From: JAQBZY01 sp038117205 | GTDB taxonomy: Bacteria > Pseudomonadota > Alphaproteobacteria > Rhodospirillales > Casp-alpha2 | Reading direction: 5' to 3' | Assembly: GCA_038117205.1 (NCBI GenBank) | Contig: JAYOFL010000010.1 | Coordinates: 1-64,000, forward strand | Length of the DNA stretch: 64,000 nt | Part shown: positions 43,812 to 50,908 of the stretch, piece by piece | Layout: every line of letters begins with the position of its first letter | Numbering within the stretch: position 1 is the stretch's first letter | The notes under the pieces: model-generated | What the model was told of the DNA's origin: nothing | Database searches by the model: none | What the model saw: the letters and a program-made list of their open reading frames with translations, nothing else | Translations under genes and position numbers: made by a program

Positions 43812-44036
43812 ATGGTCGCTCAGACGCTCGATACCAAAGGTCTCAACTGCCCCATGCCCATCGTCAAGGCGAAGAAGGCCATCGGCGACCTGCAGTCCGG
43901 CGATATCCTGGAAGTTCTCGCGACCGACCCCGGCGCCGTGAAGGATTTCGAGGCGTTCTCGCGGAAAACCGGCAACGAGTTGCTGGAATGGAGCCAGGAC
44001 GGCAGCGTCTTCCGCTTCCTGCTCAAGAAGGCCTGA
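43812..44036 (+). CDS. tusA: TusA-family sulfurtransferase
   Basis: 74 residues with the signature GLNCPMPIVKAKKAI; the active-site Cys is residue 13 in the CPxP motif. It carries sulfane sulfur in the cytoplasm, here probably from the YeeE importer to DsrE3 and sHdr. It is a stand-alone gene divergent from the importer. Confidence 0.95.
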   Translation: MVAQTLDTKGLNCPMPIVKAKKAIGDLQSGDILEVLATDPGAVKDFEAFSRKTGNELLEWSQDGSVFRFLLKKA

Positions 44037-44055
44037 CCCGCTCCCGGGTCCGCCA

Positions 44056-44091
44056 GGGGCGCCAAGAGGGGCGCCAAGAGGGGCGCCAAAT
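44056..44091 (+). repeat. Three tandem 12-bp copies of GGGGCGCCAAGA
   Basis: Copies start at 44056, 44068 and 44080; the last ends AAT instead of AGA. They lie 20 bases after tusA in the gap to the convergent thioredoxin gene. Confidence 0.85.
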
Positions 44092-44098
44092 GGCGCCC
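44081..44098. terminator. Perfect 8-bp inverted repeat after tusA
   Basis: GGGCGCCA and TGGCGCCC flank a two-base AA spacer, using the last tandem unit as one arm; alternative pairing with the earlier units is possible. It is a candidate bidirectional terminator between convergent genes, though a T-run is short (TTTT at 44104-44107). Confidence 0.55.
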
Positions 44099-44108
44099 GC
44101 GCGGATTT

Positions 44109-44684
44109 TCAGGCGCCCTTCCTCAGATACTCGTGGAACTTGGCGGTCTTGTACGCCTCTTCCTTGACGTAGCGGAACATCGCGAAGAAATGGTCGAGCT
44201 TGAAGTAGCCCGGCATACGCGCCACCTCGGCGGCGCGGCCCGTCTTGCCCTGGGCGGCGGCCGGGTCCGTCGGGAAGAACTGTATCGTCGGCGTGAAGTT
44301 GACCTGCCACTTGCGGGCCAGCGCCTTCTCGGACAACACTTCGCCGTCGAAGTCGGTGACGTTCCGGGCGCCGATGAAATTCAACTGCACGATGGCGAAG
44401 TTGCTCTTCACGAAGTCGAGGATCTCCGGCTTCGCCAGATTGACGTGATGCATTTCCTTGCAATAGGGGCAGCCCTTGAGCTCCCAGAGGATGGCAAGCC
44501 GCTTGCCGGCGTTCGTCGCCTCCACCAGGTCTTCCTGCATGATCAGGAAGCTGTCCATGTACCACGGCTCGACGATCAACCCGTCGTCGTTGTACTTGAG
44601 CTCGGCGGCGCCGCTCGGCAGGCCGGCCGTCATCGCGGCGGCGGCGGCGCAGGCACCGGAAACGAAGGCACGGCGCGTCAGCAT
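44109..44684 (-). CDS. Exported thioredoxin-fold protein (SoxW-like)
   Basis: 191 residues from the ATG at 44684 (GGGGAGGAAA upstream). A twin-arginine signal peptide (LTRRAFVSGACAAAAAM) is followed by a thioredoxin fold with active site ELKGCPYCKEMHHVNL and cis-Pro region NFTPTIQFFP. It resembles SoxW, the periplasmic thioredoxin of thiosulfate oxidation clusters that keeps SoxY reduced, with CcdA as electron donor. An exact ATTC-N8-GAAT site lies upstream. Confidence 0.85.
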   Translation of the reverse strand: MLTRRAFVSGACAAAAAMTAGLPSGAAELKYNDDGLIVEPWYMDSFLIMQEDLVEATNAGKRLAILWELKGCPYCKEMHHVNLAKPEILDFVKSNFAIVQLNFIGARNVTDFDGEVLSEKALARKWQVNFTPTIQFFPTDPAAAQGKTGRAAEVARMPGYFKLDHFFAMFRYVKEEAYKTAKFHEYLRKGA

Positions 44685-44716
44685 GGAATTTCCTCCCCGG
44701 TCGAATGTGTCGACGT

Positions 44717-44732
44717 ATTCCATTGTACGAAT
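44717..44732. promoter_or_regulatory. Exact ATTC-N8-GAAT operator between divergent thioredoxin and periplasmic protein genes
   Basis: ATTCCATTGTACGAAT occupies the 108-bp divergent gap. With the site at 34178 it is the second exact match and would place both genes under the same sulfur-responsive repressor. Confidence 0.55.
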
Positions 44733-44792
44733 ATGTAGTGTAGCTTTAGTCACATCCGCCGCCAAGGCGGTTCTTTTGACGGGGAGCCATCC

Positions 44793-45545
44793 ATGCGCCT
44801 GTTTCGCCGTTCCTTCATCGCCGCCCTGGGCGTCCATTTGGCCGTCGCCGTGGCCGCCGCGGCTTTCGCCGGCCCCGCCTCGGCCGCCGACGACGACGCC
44901 TTCAACGCCGACGTGACGCGCGCCTATGGCGGCTATCGAAGCGCCGTGCAGTACCTGCGCACCGGCAATCCCGGCATGGGCATGATCGAACTTTCCGGCG
45001 CCGTCCAGGACTGGACCGCCGTGATCGAAAAGTATGCGGCGAAACCGCCAGCCCCCTACGTCTCCGACAAGACCTTCGCCGCGACGCTCAAGGGCATCGG
45101 CGACAGCATGAAGGACGGTATCGCCAAGTCGGAAGCCGGCGACGCCAAGGCAGCGCTGGAATCCGTCGTGGGCATTCAGGAAACCCTCCGTCAGTTGCGC
45201 AAGAAAAGCGGCGTCCGGCTCTATTCCGATTGCGTGACCGAGCTCAATCACCAGATGGACAAGCTCTACGTCTACCGTCACCACCCGCCGGAGCCGGCCA
45301 AGCCGGAAAGCTGGAAGGCGGTCTCGGCGGACGGGCTCGAGTACGCCCGCCTTCTCGCCGATTGCCGCTCCTTGGCACCGGCGGCGCACAAGCAGAACCC
45401 CGACTTCGTCCGCATGTTCGACGGCGCCCGGGATTCCGTCGACAGCCTGCCCCGCAACATCGACGCCAAGAACCCGCTCGGCATCATCAACGTATTGCGC
45501 GAGCTGCGCTCGTTCGACCGTCTGATCTTCTACAATTGGGGCTAG
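44793..45545 (+). CDS. Exported helical protein of unknown function in the sox region
   Basis: 250 residues. A signal peptide (about 1-32, ending ASA) is followed by an all-helical domain, for example YRSAVQYLRTGNPGMGMIELSGAVQDWTAVIEKY and FAATLKGIGDSMKDGIAKSEAGDAKAAL. There are two mature cysteines (SDCVTEL, LADCRSL) but no CxxCH haem site. The pattern recalls a helical-bundle cytochrome c-prime-like scaffold without haem. GGGGAG precedes the ATG. It shares its promoter region with the SoxW-like gene and converges on ccdA. Confidence 0.75.
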   Translation: MRLFRRSFIAALGVHLAVAVAAAAFAGPASAADDDAFNADVTRAYGGYRSAVQYLRTGNPGMGMIELSGAVQDWTAVIEKYAAKPPAPYVSDKTFAATLKGIGDSMKDGIAKSEAGDAKAALESVVGIQETLRQLRKKSGVRLYSDCVTELNHQMDKLYVYRHHPPEPAKPESWKAVSADGLEYARLLADCRSLAPAAHKQNPDFVRMFDGARDSVDSLPRNIDAKNPLGIINVLRELRSFDRLIFYNWG

Positions 45546-45549
45546 AGCG

Positions 45550-46293
45550 TCAGCCGACCTTGCCGAGCGCCGGGAAGGTTTCCAGCAGCCAGTAGGCGAT
45601 GTCGGACACCCGGCCGGTCAGGAATAGAAGGCCGGTGCCGATCAGCAGCACGCCGATGATCTTCTCGATCTTGCCCATGTGCTTGCGCACGCCGGGCATC
45701 ATCTTCAGGAACGATCCGATGCCGGCGGCGGCGATCAGGAACGGCAGACCGATGCCAGCGGCATAGGTGGCGAGCAGGCCGATCCCCTGCCAGATCGATT
45801 CCTCGCTGCCGGCGAACATCAGGATCGCCGCCAACACCGGCCCGACGCACGGCGTCCAGCCGAAGGCGAAGGCGAGCCCCATCAGGTAAGCGCCGAACAG
45901 GCCCATCGGCTTCGCCGGCCCTTGGAACCGGGCCTCGCGGTAGAGCAGCGGTATCTTGACGATGCCGACGAAGTGCACGCCCATGATGATGATCAGGACG
46001 CCGGCGATGCGGCCAATCCAGATCATGTTCTCGGCCAATAGCTTGCCGACGGCGCTGGCGGTGGCGCCGAGAATGATGAAGACCGTCGCGAAACCGAGAA
46101 CGAAACAAAGCGCGGAGATGAAGACCCGCCGGTTGGCACCGGGCGGCGGACCTTTGTCGCTGGTCATCTCGGCCAGGCTGACGCCGCCGATGAAGCAGAG
46201 ATAGGGCGGCACCAGCGGCAACACGCACGGAGAGAGGAAACTCAGGACGCCAGCCGCGAAGGCGCCCAGGAACGAAACATCCATGCCGCCCAT
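45550..46293 (-). CDS. CcdA/SoxV-type thiol-disulfide electron transporter
   Basis: 247 residues, six membrane helices. The DsbD/CcdA core is present: AGVLSFLSPCVLPLVPPYL and GLAFAFGWTPCVGPVLAAIL, with the two redox cysteines in SPC and TPC. It carries electrons from cytoplasmic thioredoxin to the periplasmic thioredoxins of the Sox system. It lies 10 bases after soxB on the same strand. Confidence 0.92.
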   Translation of the reverse strand: MGGMDVSFLGAFAAGVLSFLSPCVLPLVPPYLCFIGGVSLAEMTSDKGPPPGANRRVFISALCFVLGFATVFIILGATASAVGKLLAENMIWIGRIAGVLIIIMGVHFVGIVKIPLLYREARFQGPAKPMGLFGAYLMGLAFAFGWTPCVGPVLAAILMFAGSEESIWQGIGLLATYAAGIGLPFLIAAAGIGSFLKMMPGVRKHMGKIEKIIGVLLIGTGLLFLTGRVSDIAYWLLETFPALGKVG

Positions 46294-46303
46294 GATCGCT
46301 TTC

Positions 46304-47992
46304 CTATACGCCGCGAACCTTGACGTTCCGGTTTTCCGGAACGCTGACGACCTTCTGCTTCTGAATCCAGCCGGCGACCAGATCGTAGGCCGCCGGGCCT
46401 TCCGTCCCCTCGTTCACCGACGCCCATCCGGTCACGACATACGACCGCGACGGGTCGATGGCCTTGCCGGTCTTGGTCAGCGTCATGTTCGAAATGCGCG
46501 ATCCGATCGCGTTGTTGACGTCGATGGTGTAGCTCATGCCGCCGACGCGGACCATGTCGCCGCCCTGCTGGTAGTAGGGATCCTTGTTGAACAGGTTGTC
46601 CGCCACGTCTTCCAGCACGTCCTTGATGAACGAACCGGTCATCTCGATCCGGTAGACCTTCGGATAGGTGATCGACGTGTGATGATAGACGTCGTCGACG
46701 GTGATGTCGGAGCCCGGCAGCAGCGTCGCCCCCCAGCGGAAGCCGGGCGACAGCGCGATCTCGGCGTCGCGCTCTTCCAGGATGGCGCGGCAGATCAGAT
46801 CGTCGAAGGTGCCGTTGAAGTTGCCGCGGCGATACAGGAGCGAATCCGTCTTGCCGAGCACCTTATCGATCTCCTGCTTGAACGGCGCCCGAATGTCGGA
46901 AACCAGCTTCGCCATCTCGGGGTCCGGCTTGATGGCGTCGGCGAAGATCGGAATCAGCTTGTAGCGGAAATCGGTGACGGCGCCGCCGGAAACGTTCAGA
47001 TCGAGCCGCGACAGGAACTTGCCATGGCTGCCCGACGCCACCAACAGCGTCTTGCCGACCTTGACCACCGCCGGCAACGCGTCGTGCGTATGGCCGGTCA
47101 GGATGACGTCGATGCCGGGAACCTGCGCCGCCATTTTCTGGTCGACGTCGAACCCGTTGTGCGACAGCAGGACGACCAGTCCGGCGCCGTTGGCGCGCGC
47201 GTCGGCGACGCGCTTAGCGACGACGTCCTCGCGGATGCCGAACGACCAGTTGGGCATCAGGTAACGCGGGTTGGCGACCGGCGTATAGGGGAAGGCCTGG
47301 CCGATGACGGCGATCTTGACCCCGCCGCGCTCGAAGTAGGCGGTCGACTCGAAGACGTCTTCCTGCCATTCGTTGTCGCGCACATTGCCGGCGAGGAATG
47401 GAAACTTGATCTTTTCCTTCAGTTCCTTGACCCGGTTCTGGCCGAAGGTGAATTCCCAGTGCGCCGTCATGGCGTCGAGGCCGAGCATGTTCTGCACGTT
47501 GACCATGTCCTCGCCGGACGTCTTGAGCGAGGTGAACGAGCCCTGCCACGTGTCGCCGCCGTCGAGGAACAGCGTGTTATTCGGACGCTCGGCGCGGATC
47601 GCCTTGACCAGCGTCATCATGCGATCGACGCCGCCGACCTTGCCGTAGCTCTTGGCGAGCGCCGTGAAGTCCTGGTCCGTGAGCGCGTAGGCGGCGGCGC
47701 TATCCGGGCCGATGCCGAATTTTTGTAGGAAATCCTTGCCGGTGAGATGCGGCGGCAGGCCCTTGACCTCGCCGACGCCGATATTGACGGACGGTTCCCG
47801 GAAATAGATCGGCACCAACTGCGCATGCATGTCGGTGAAGTGGAGCAGCGTCACTTGGCCCAGCGGCTCGAATGCCAGCAGATCCTTCTGCGTCAGCGTC
47901 TGTCTGGCCATCGCCTTGGAAAACGACGACGACATGCCGGTGGTGACTGCAGTGGCGGCGGCAAGATGAAAGAACTCGCGGCGGCTGAGCAC
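46304..47992 (-). CDS. soxB: Thiosulfohydrolase SoxB
   Basis: 562 residues from a GTG start. A Tat-type leader (SRREFFHLAAATAVTTG) is followed by a 5'-nucleotidase-like metallophosphatase domain (HFTDMHAQLVP, FLDGGDTWQGS, LLSHNGFDVDQ, ILTGHTHDALP: dimanganese ligands) and the C-terminal domain. It hydrolyses the sulfonate of SoxY-bound thiosulfate, releasing sulfate. A terminator separates it from soxA upstream, and its ribosome binding site is weak. Confidence 0.96.
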   Translation of the reverse strand: MLSRREFFHLAAATAVTTGMSSSFSKAMARQTLTQKDLLAFEPLGQVTLLHFTDMHAQLVPIYFREPSVNIGVGEVKGLPPHLTGKDFLQKFGIGPDSAAAYALTDQDFTALAKSYGKVGGVDRMMTLVKAIRAERPNNTLFLDGGDTWQGSFTSLKTSGEDMVNVQNMLGLDAMTAHWEFTFGQNRVKELKEKIKFPFLAGNVRDNEWQEDVFESTAYFERGGVKIAVIGQAFPYTPVANPRYLMPNWSFGIREDVVAKRVADARANGAGLVVLLSHNGFDVDQKMAAQVPGIDVILTGHTHDALPAVVKVGKTLLVASGSHGKFLSRLDLNVSGGAVTDFRYKLIPIFADAIKPDPEMAKLVSDIRAPFKQEIDKVLGKTDSLLYRRGNFNGTFDDLICRAILEERDAEIALSPGFRWGATLLPGSDITVDDVYHHTSITYPKVYRIEMTGSFIKDVLEDVADNLFNKDPYYQQGGDMVRVGGMSYTIDVNNAIGSRISNMTLTKTGKAIDPSRSYVVTGWASVNEGTEGPAAYDLVAGWIQKQKVVSVPENRNVKVRGV

Positions 47993-48013
47993 GATCTAAA
48001 TTCCCGATCTATG

Positions 48014-48051
48014 AAAAAAACTCGGGCCGGAGGGTGATGCCCTCCGGCCCG
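48014..48051 (-). terminator. Strong intrinsic terminator between soxA and soxB
   Basis: A 12-bp perfect GC stem (48023-48034 with 48040-48051), 5-base loop, and on the minus strand a run of seven T (complement of 48014-48020). It follows soxA and precedes soxB, so soxB and ccdA depend on read-through or a separate promoter. Confidence 0.9.
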
Positions 48052-48063
48052 CTGGTTACGGTG

Positions 48064-48873
48064 TCAGTTACGAACCGCCGGTGTCTCGACCGGCAGGCCG
48101 CGTCCCCGCCACATCATATAGAGTTCCAAATTGACGTATTCGTCGGAACCGTATCCGAGCGGCGTCGCGCGGATTTCGTTGTTGCAGCCGCGGAAGCGAC
48201 GATGCAACGAACCGGGCTTTTGCCATTTGAGGCGATAGGTCGGGAAGCCGTTGCCCTGACCTTCGCTGAGCATGTTGGCGCGAGCGCGGTTGCCGGCATT
48301 GTCCTCATGGCAATGCTTGCAGGCCATGTCGAGCTGACCGCGGCGCTCGAAGTAGAACGCCTTGCCCTTCTCGAAGAACGGAATCGCCTTGTCGTCGATG
48401 CTGACGTTCATCGGCATGCCCAAGGATTGGTGCTTCACGTAGATGGTCATGCCGAGCATATCGTCGGATTCCCACTTCCATTCCTTGGCCTTCATGTTCT
48501 CGGTCCGGCAACGGTTGATCCGCTGCTCGATGTTTTCCATCTTGCCGAGCTTCTCGTTGTAGACCGGATACTTGGTCGCAACGCCCTTCATCGCGGTCTT
48601 GGCGTCATTGTGGCAGTTGGCGCACGATTTCTTCCCTTCGCCGTCCGCCTTCGTCCAGAGCCCCTCGCCCCGGTCGAGCCAGAGCGTGGCCGGGTTCTGC
48701 AGCATATCGTCCTGCATGATCCGGGTTTCGTCCGTCATGTAGGTGTAACCGCTACGCCGGTCTTCGACCTCGTAGGCGCCCCACTTTTCACTCTTGGCCT
48801 TGGCCGCACCGGCGGTAACGCCCATCATCAGACCGATCGTCAGCGCGGTTATTGTGCATTTTTTATTGATCAT
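48064..48873 (-). CDS. soxA: Diheme cytochrome SoxA
   Basis: 269 residues from the ATG at 48873. The signal peptide ends near AKA. Two haem sites, CANCH (84-88) and CKHCH (185-189), and the conserved ligand/active-site Cys230 in RRFRGCNNEI identify a diheme SoxA. With SoxX it oxidatively conjugates thiosulfate to SoxY. The start is 36 bases after soxZ ends. Confidence 0.96.
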   Translation of the reverse strand: MINKKCTITALTIGLMMGVTAGAAKAKSEKWGAYEVEDRRSGYTYMTDETRIMQDDMLQNPATLWLDRGEGLWTKADGEGKKSCANCHNDAKTAMKGVATKYPVYNEKLGKMENIEQRINRCRTENMKAKEWKWESDDMLGMTIYVKHQSLGMPMNVSIDDKAIPFFEKGKAFYFERRGQLDMACKHCHEDNAGNRARANMLSEGQGNGFPTYRLKWQKPGSLHRRFRGCNNEIRATPLGYGSDEYVNLELYMMWRGRGLPVETPAVRN

Positions 48874-48908
48874 GGCTATCTCCTTCCCCTCGTCCGGAAT
48901 GCGGACGG

Positions 48909-49238
48909 TCAGCTGACGGCGATCTTCGATGACGCCTCGTAAACGGAACCGTCGTCGTCGTTCCACTTGAACTTGAACTCGCCGCTCTCATCGACCCGCA
49001 CATGGAACGCCATGTAGGGGTTGGCGGAGATCGCCGGGTGCCAGACCGATTCGAACACCTTCTTGCCGTTGAAGGAGCATTCGAAGTTATTGATGATCGA
49101 ACGCGGGATGAGCTTGCCGTCGCGACCCTTGCGCCGACCCGACTCCATGACGTGCGAGATCAGCGTCTTGATCTCGACCACTTCGCCCTTTTTTGCATTC
49201 GCGGGAACGCGAACGCGGGGCTTCGCATCTTTAGCCAT
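48909..49238 (-). CDS. soxZ: Sulfur carrier complex subunit SoxZ
   Basis: 109 residues, immunoglobulin-like fold with family blocks EVVEIKTLISHVMESGRRKG, FNGKKVFESVWHPAISANPYMAFHVR and FKWNDDDGSVYEAS. It binds SoxY; it has no signal peptide and is co-exported with SoxY. GGAGGAAAT precedes the ATG. Confidence 0.96.
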   Translation of the reverse strand: MAKDAKPRVRVPANAKKGEVVEIKTLISHVMESGRRKGRDGKLIPRSIINNFECSFNGKKVFESVWHPAISANPYMAFHVRVDESGEFKFKWNDDDGSVYEASSKIAVS

Positions 49239-49260
49239 ATTTCATTTCCTCCGTTACGGA

Positions 49261-49743
49261 TCAGCCGCCGCAGCCGCCGATGGTGACCTTGCATTCCTTC
49301 GAAGCCTTGAAGGTCTTGCCGTCACTCATCTCCGCGACCGCGATGATGTTCTGGGTCTTGGCGAGTCGGATACGCGTCGACGCCTTGGCCATACCGGACA
49401 TGCTCGTGAACATGAAGCTGGCGACGTCCGCCGCCGGGTTGCCATCGGCGAAGAGATGCACGGCCTTGACGTAGTTGTCGGCCGCCATCGGACTGTCCAC
49501 GGAAACGGTCAACGGCACGGTGTTGCCGTTTTCCGCGATCTCCGGCAGTTCGATGGTGATCTTGCCGTCGGCGGGCTTCTTGTCGCCGATAAGCTTCTTG
49601 ACCGCCGCGTCGACCAGGGCCTGATCGGCCTTGGCCGCGTTCGGCCCCAGGATAGCGCCCCCCGCCGTAACGATCGTCGCGCCCGCGGCCAATAGCAGGG
49701 CCTCGCGCCGACTGATCTCGGGGATCCTCATTCTTTTCGTCAT
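49261..49743 (-). CDS. soxY: Sulfur carrier protein SoxY
   Basis: 160 residues from the ATG at 49743. A Tat signal (SRREALLLAAGATIV) is followed by the SoxY domain. The swinging arm ends in GGCGG, with the sulfur-carrying Cys158. This is the periplasmic carrier on which thiosulfate is conjugated and from which sulfane sulfur must be removed. Confidence 0.96.
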   Translation of the reverse strand: MTKRMRIPEISRREALLLAAGATIVTAGGAILGPNAAKADQALVDAAVKKLIGDKKPADGKITIELPEIAENGNTVPLTVSVDSPMAADNYVKAVHLFADGNPAADVASFMFTSMSGMAKASTRIRLAKTQNIIAVAEMSDGKTFKASKECKVTIGGCGG

Positions 49744-49782
49744 GTGTTGGTCCCTTTTCGATACTTGGAAATCTCGTTGCAC

Positions 49783-50244
49783 TTACTTCAAGGTCTTCAG
49801 GTACGCGACCACGTCCTCGACCTGCTCGGCCGTGAGAACCGTCTTGCCTTCGAATTCCTTTTTCACACCGACGAAACCGTCGGCCTTGTAAAACGCCGGC
49901 ATGATCGTATCCGGGTTCTTCACCTTGGAATTCACGACCTGGAGCCGCATCTGGCCTTCGTTCATACGTTCCGCGACGCCATCCAGCGTCGGGCCGATGT
50001 TGCCGTGGAACGGCTCTTTCTTGAGCGCCGTCACGACATGGCACGTCAGGCAGTTGCCCTGCCTGCGGTTGATGAAGACCTTCTTGCCTTCGTCCGGGTT
50101 CCCCGGCTTGCCGGTCAACGACTTCGTGATCGAGTCGTTCTTGACGATCTTGTATTTGACGAGGTCAGCCGCGCCCGCTGACGCCGCGACGGTGAACGCG
50201 GCGGCTATGGCGACAGCAAAAATGGTGGACGTGGAACGTCGCAT
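49783..50244 (-). CDS. soxX: Monoheme cytochrome SoxX
   Basis: 153 residues from the ATG at 50244 (GGGAG upstream; a slightly longer TTG reading and an out-of-frame ATG are less likely). A signal peptide, one CLTCH haem site (65-69), and the axial Met in TIMPAFYK are visible. It is the partner of SoxA. First gene of the soxXYZA unit. Confidence 0.95.
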   Translation of the reverse strand: MRRSTSTIFAVAIAAAFTVAASAGAADLVKYKIVKNDSITKSLTGKPGNPDEGKKVFINRRQGNCLTCHVVTALKKEPFHGNIGPTLDGVAERMNEGQMRLQVVNSKVKNPDTIMPAFYKADGFVGVKKEFEGKTVLTAEQVEDVVAYLKTLK

Positions 50245-50337
50245 GCTTTCATCTCCCAATCGTTTTGGCGACCTGCTTGGCAGGCGCCCCCCGTAGTGAA
50301 TCCGTCTTGTTTACCGACGGTCTCCACTTCTAATCGA

Positions 50338-50380
50338 AATCATATTCGCAACTGACGATATATCAAGATTGAATATGATT
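50338..50380. promoter_or_regulatory. 10-bp inverted repeat upstream of soxX
   Basis: AATCATATTC (50338-50347) and GAATATGATT (50371-50380) are perfect inverted copies separated by 23 bases that contain GATATATC. The ATATTC/GAATAT half-sites match those at the other sulfur promoters. It is a candidate repressor region for soxXYZA. Confidence 0.5.
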
Positions 50381-50392
50381 CCGATCAATCCG

Positions 50393-50788
50393 TTAGGATT
50401 GTGGACATCCACCCGGCAATTTTGCAAGTTGCTCCTGTAGTAACGACCAAAAAAAGTCCTCTCCGGCGTATCCGGTAACGCGGCCGATTTCCCGTCCATC
50501 ATCGACCAAGACGAATGTCGGCGTATAGATCACCGGCGCCGTCACGGCCGCACTCGACGCCGGCGCCTGGTGGATATCGACGCGGCGAAGCGGTGCGCAG
50601 CGGGCCTCCCCGGCATTGGCATAGACGGGCGCGATTTCCGTGTCCCACTTCTTGCACCAGGCACAGGTCGCACTCTCGTACATGACCAGTTCGGCTGCCG
50701 CCGCCGAGCGGGCGAAGGTGGCCGCCGCGAGGAGTCCGCAGCAGGCCGCGACAGCCGAAAACCATCTCCGTCGGAACAAGCCCGCCAT
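50393..50788 (-). CDS. Exported thioredoxin-like protein (SoxS-like)
   Basis: 131 residues. A signal peptide (about 1-32) is followed by a thioredoxin-like domain with redox site ATCAWCKKWDTEI and cis-Pro YTPTFVLVDDGREIGRVTGY. Proteins of this type near sox genes (SoxS) reduce and reactivate SoxY. A GAATAT half-site lies upstream at about 50870. It precedes soxX on the same strand, separated by about 150 bp of promoter-like DNA. Confidence 0.83.
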   Translation of the reverse strand: MAGLFRRRWFSAVAACCGLLAAATFARSAAAAELVMYESATCAWCKKWDTEIAPVYANAGEARCAPLRRVDIHQAPASSAAVTAPVIYTPTFVLVDDGREIGRVTGYAGEDFFWSLLQEQLAKLPGGCPQS

Positions 50789-50908
50789 GAAATGTCATTC
50801 CCGATTCAATTTCGAGCCGAACGCACCCGTTCGCCCGCCGCGAGTATGCCGCAACATTTAAGAAAAATCGAATATGAAACTCAGGGCCGGCGGGGACGCC
50901 GAAGCCGA

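Noticed and set aside
44685..45389. Upstream extension of the thioredoxin reading frame
   Set aside because: The extended part lies antisense to the 250-residue periplasmic protein. A strong GGGGAGG and a Tat signal place the start at 44684.
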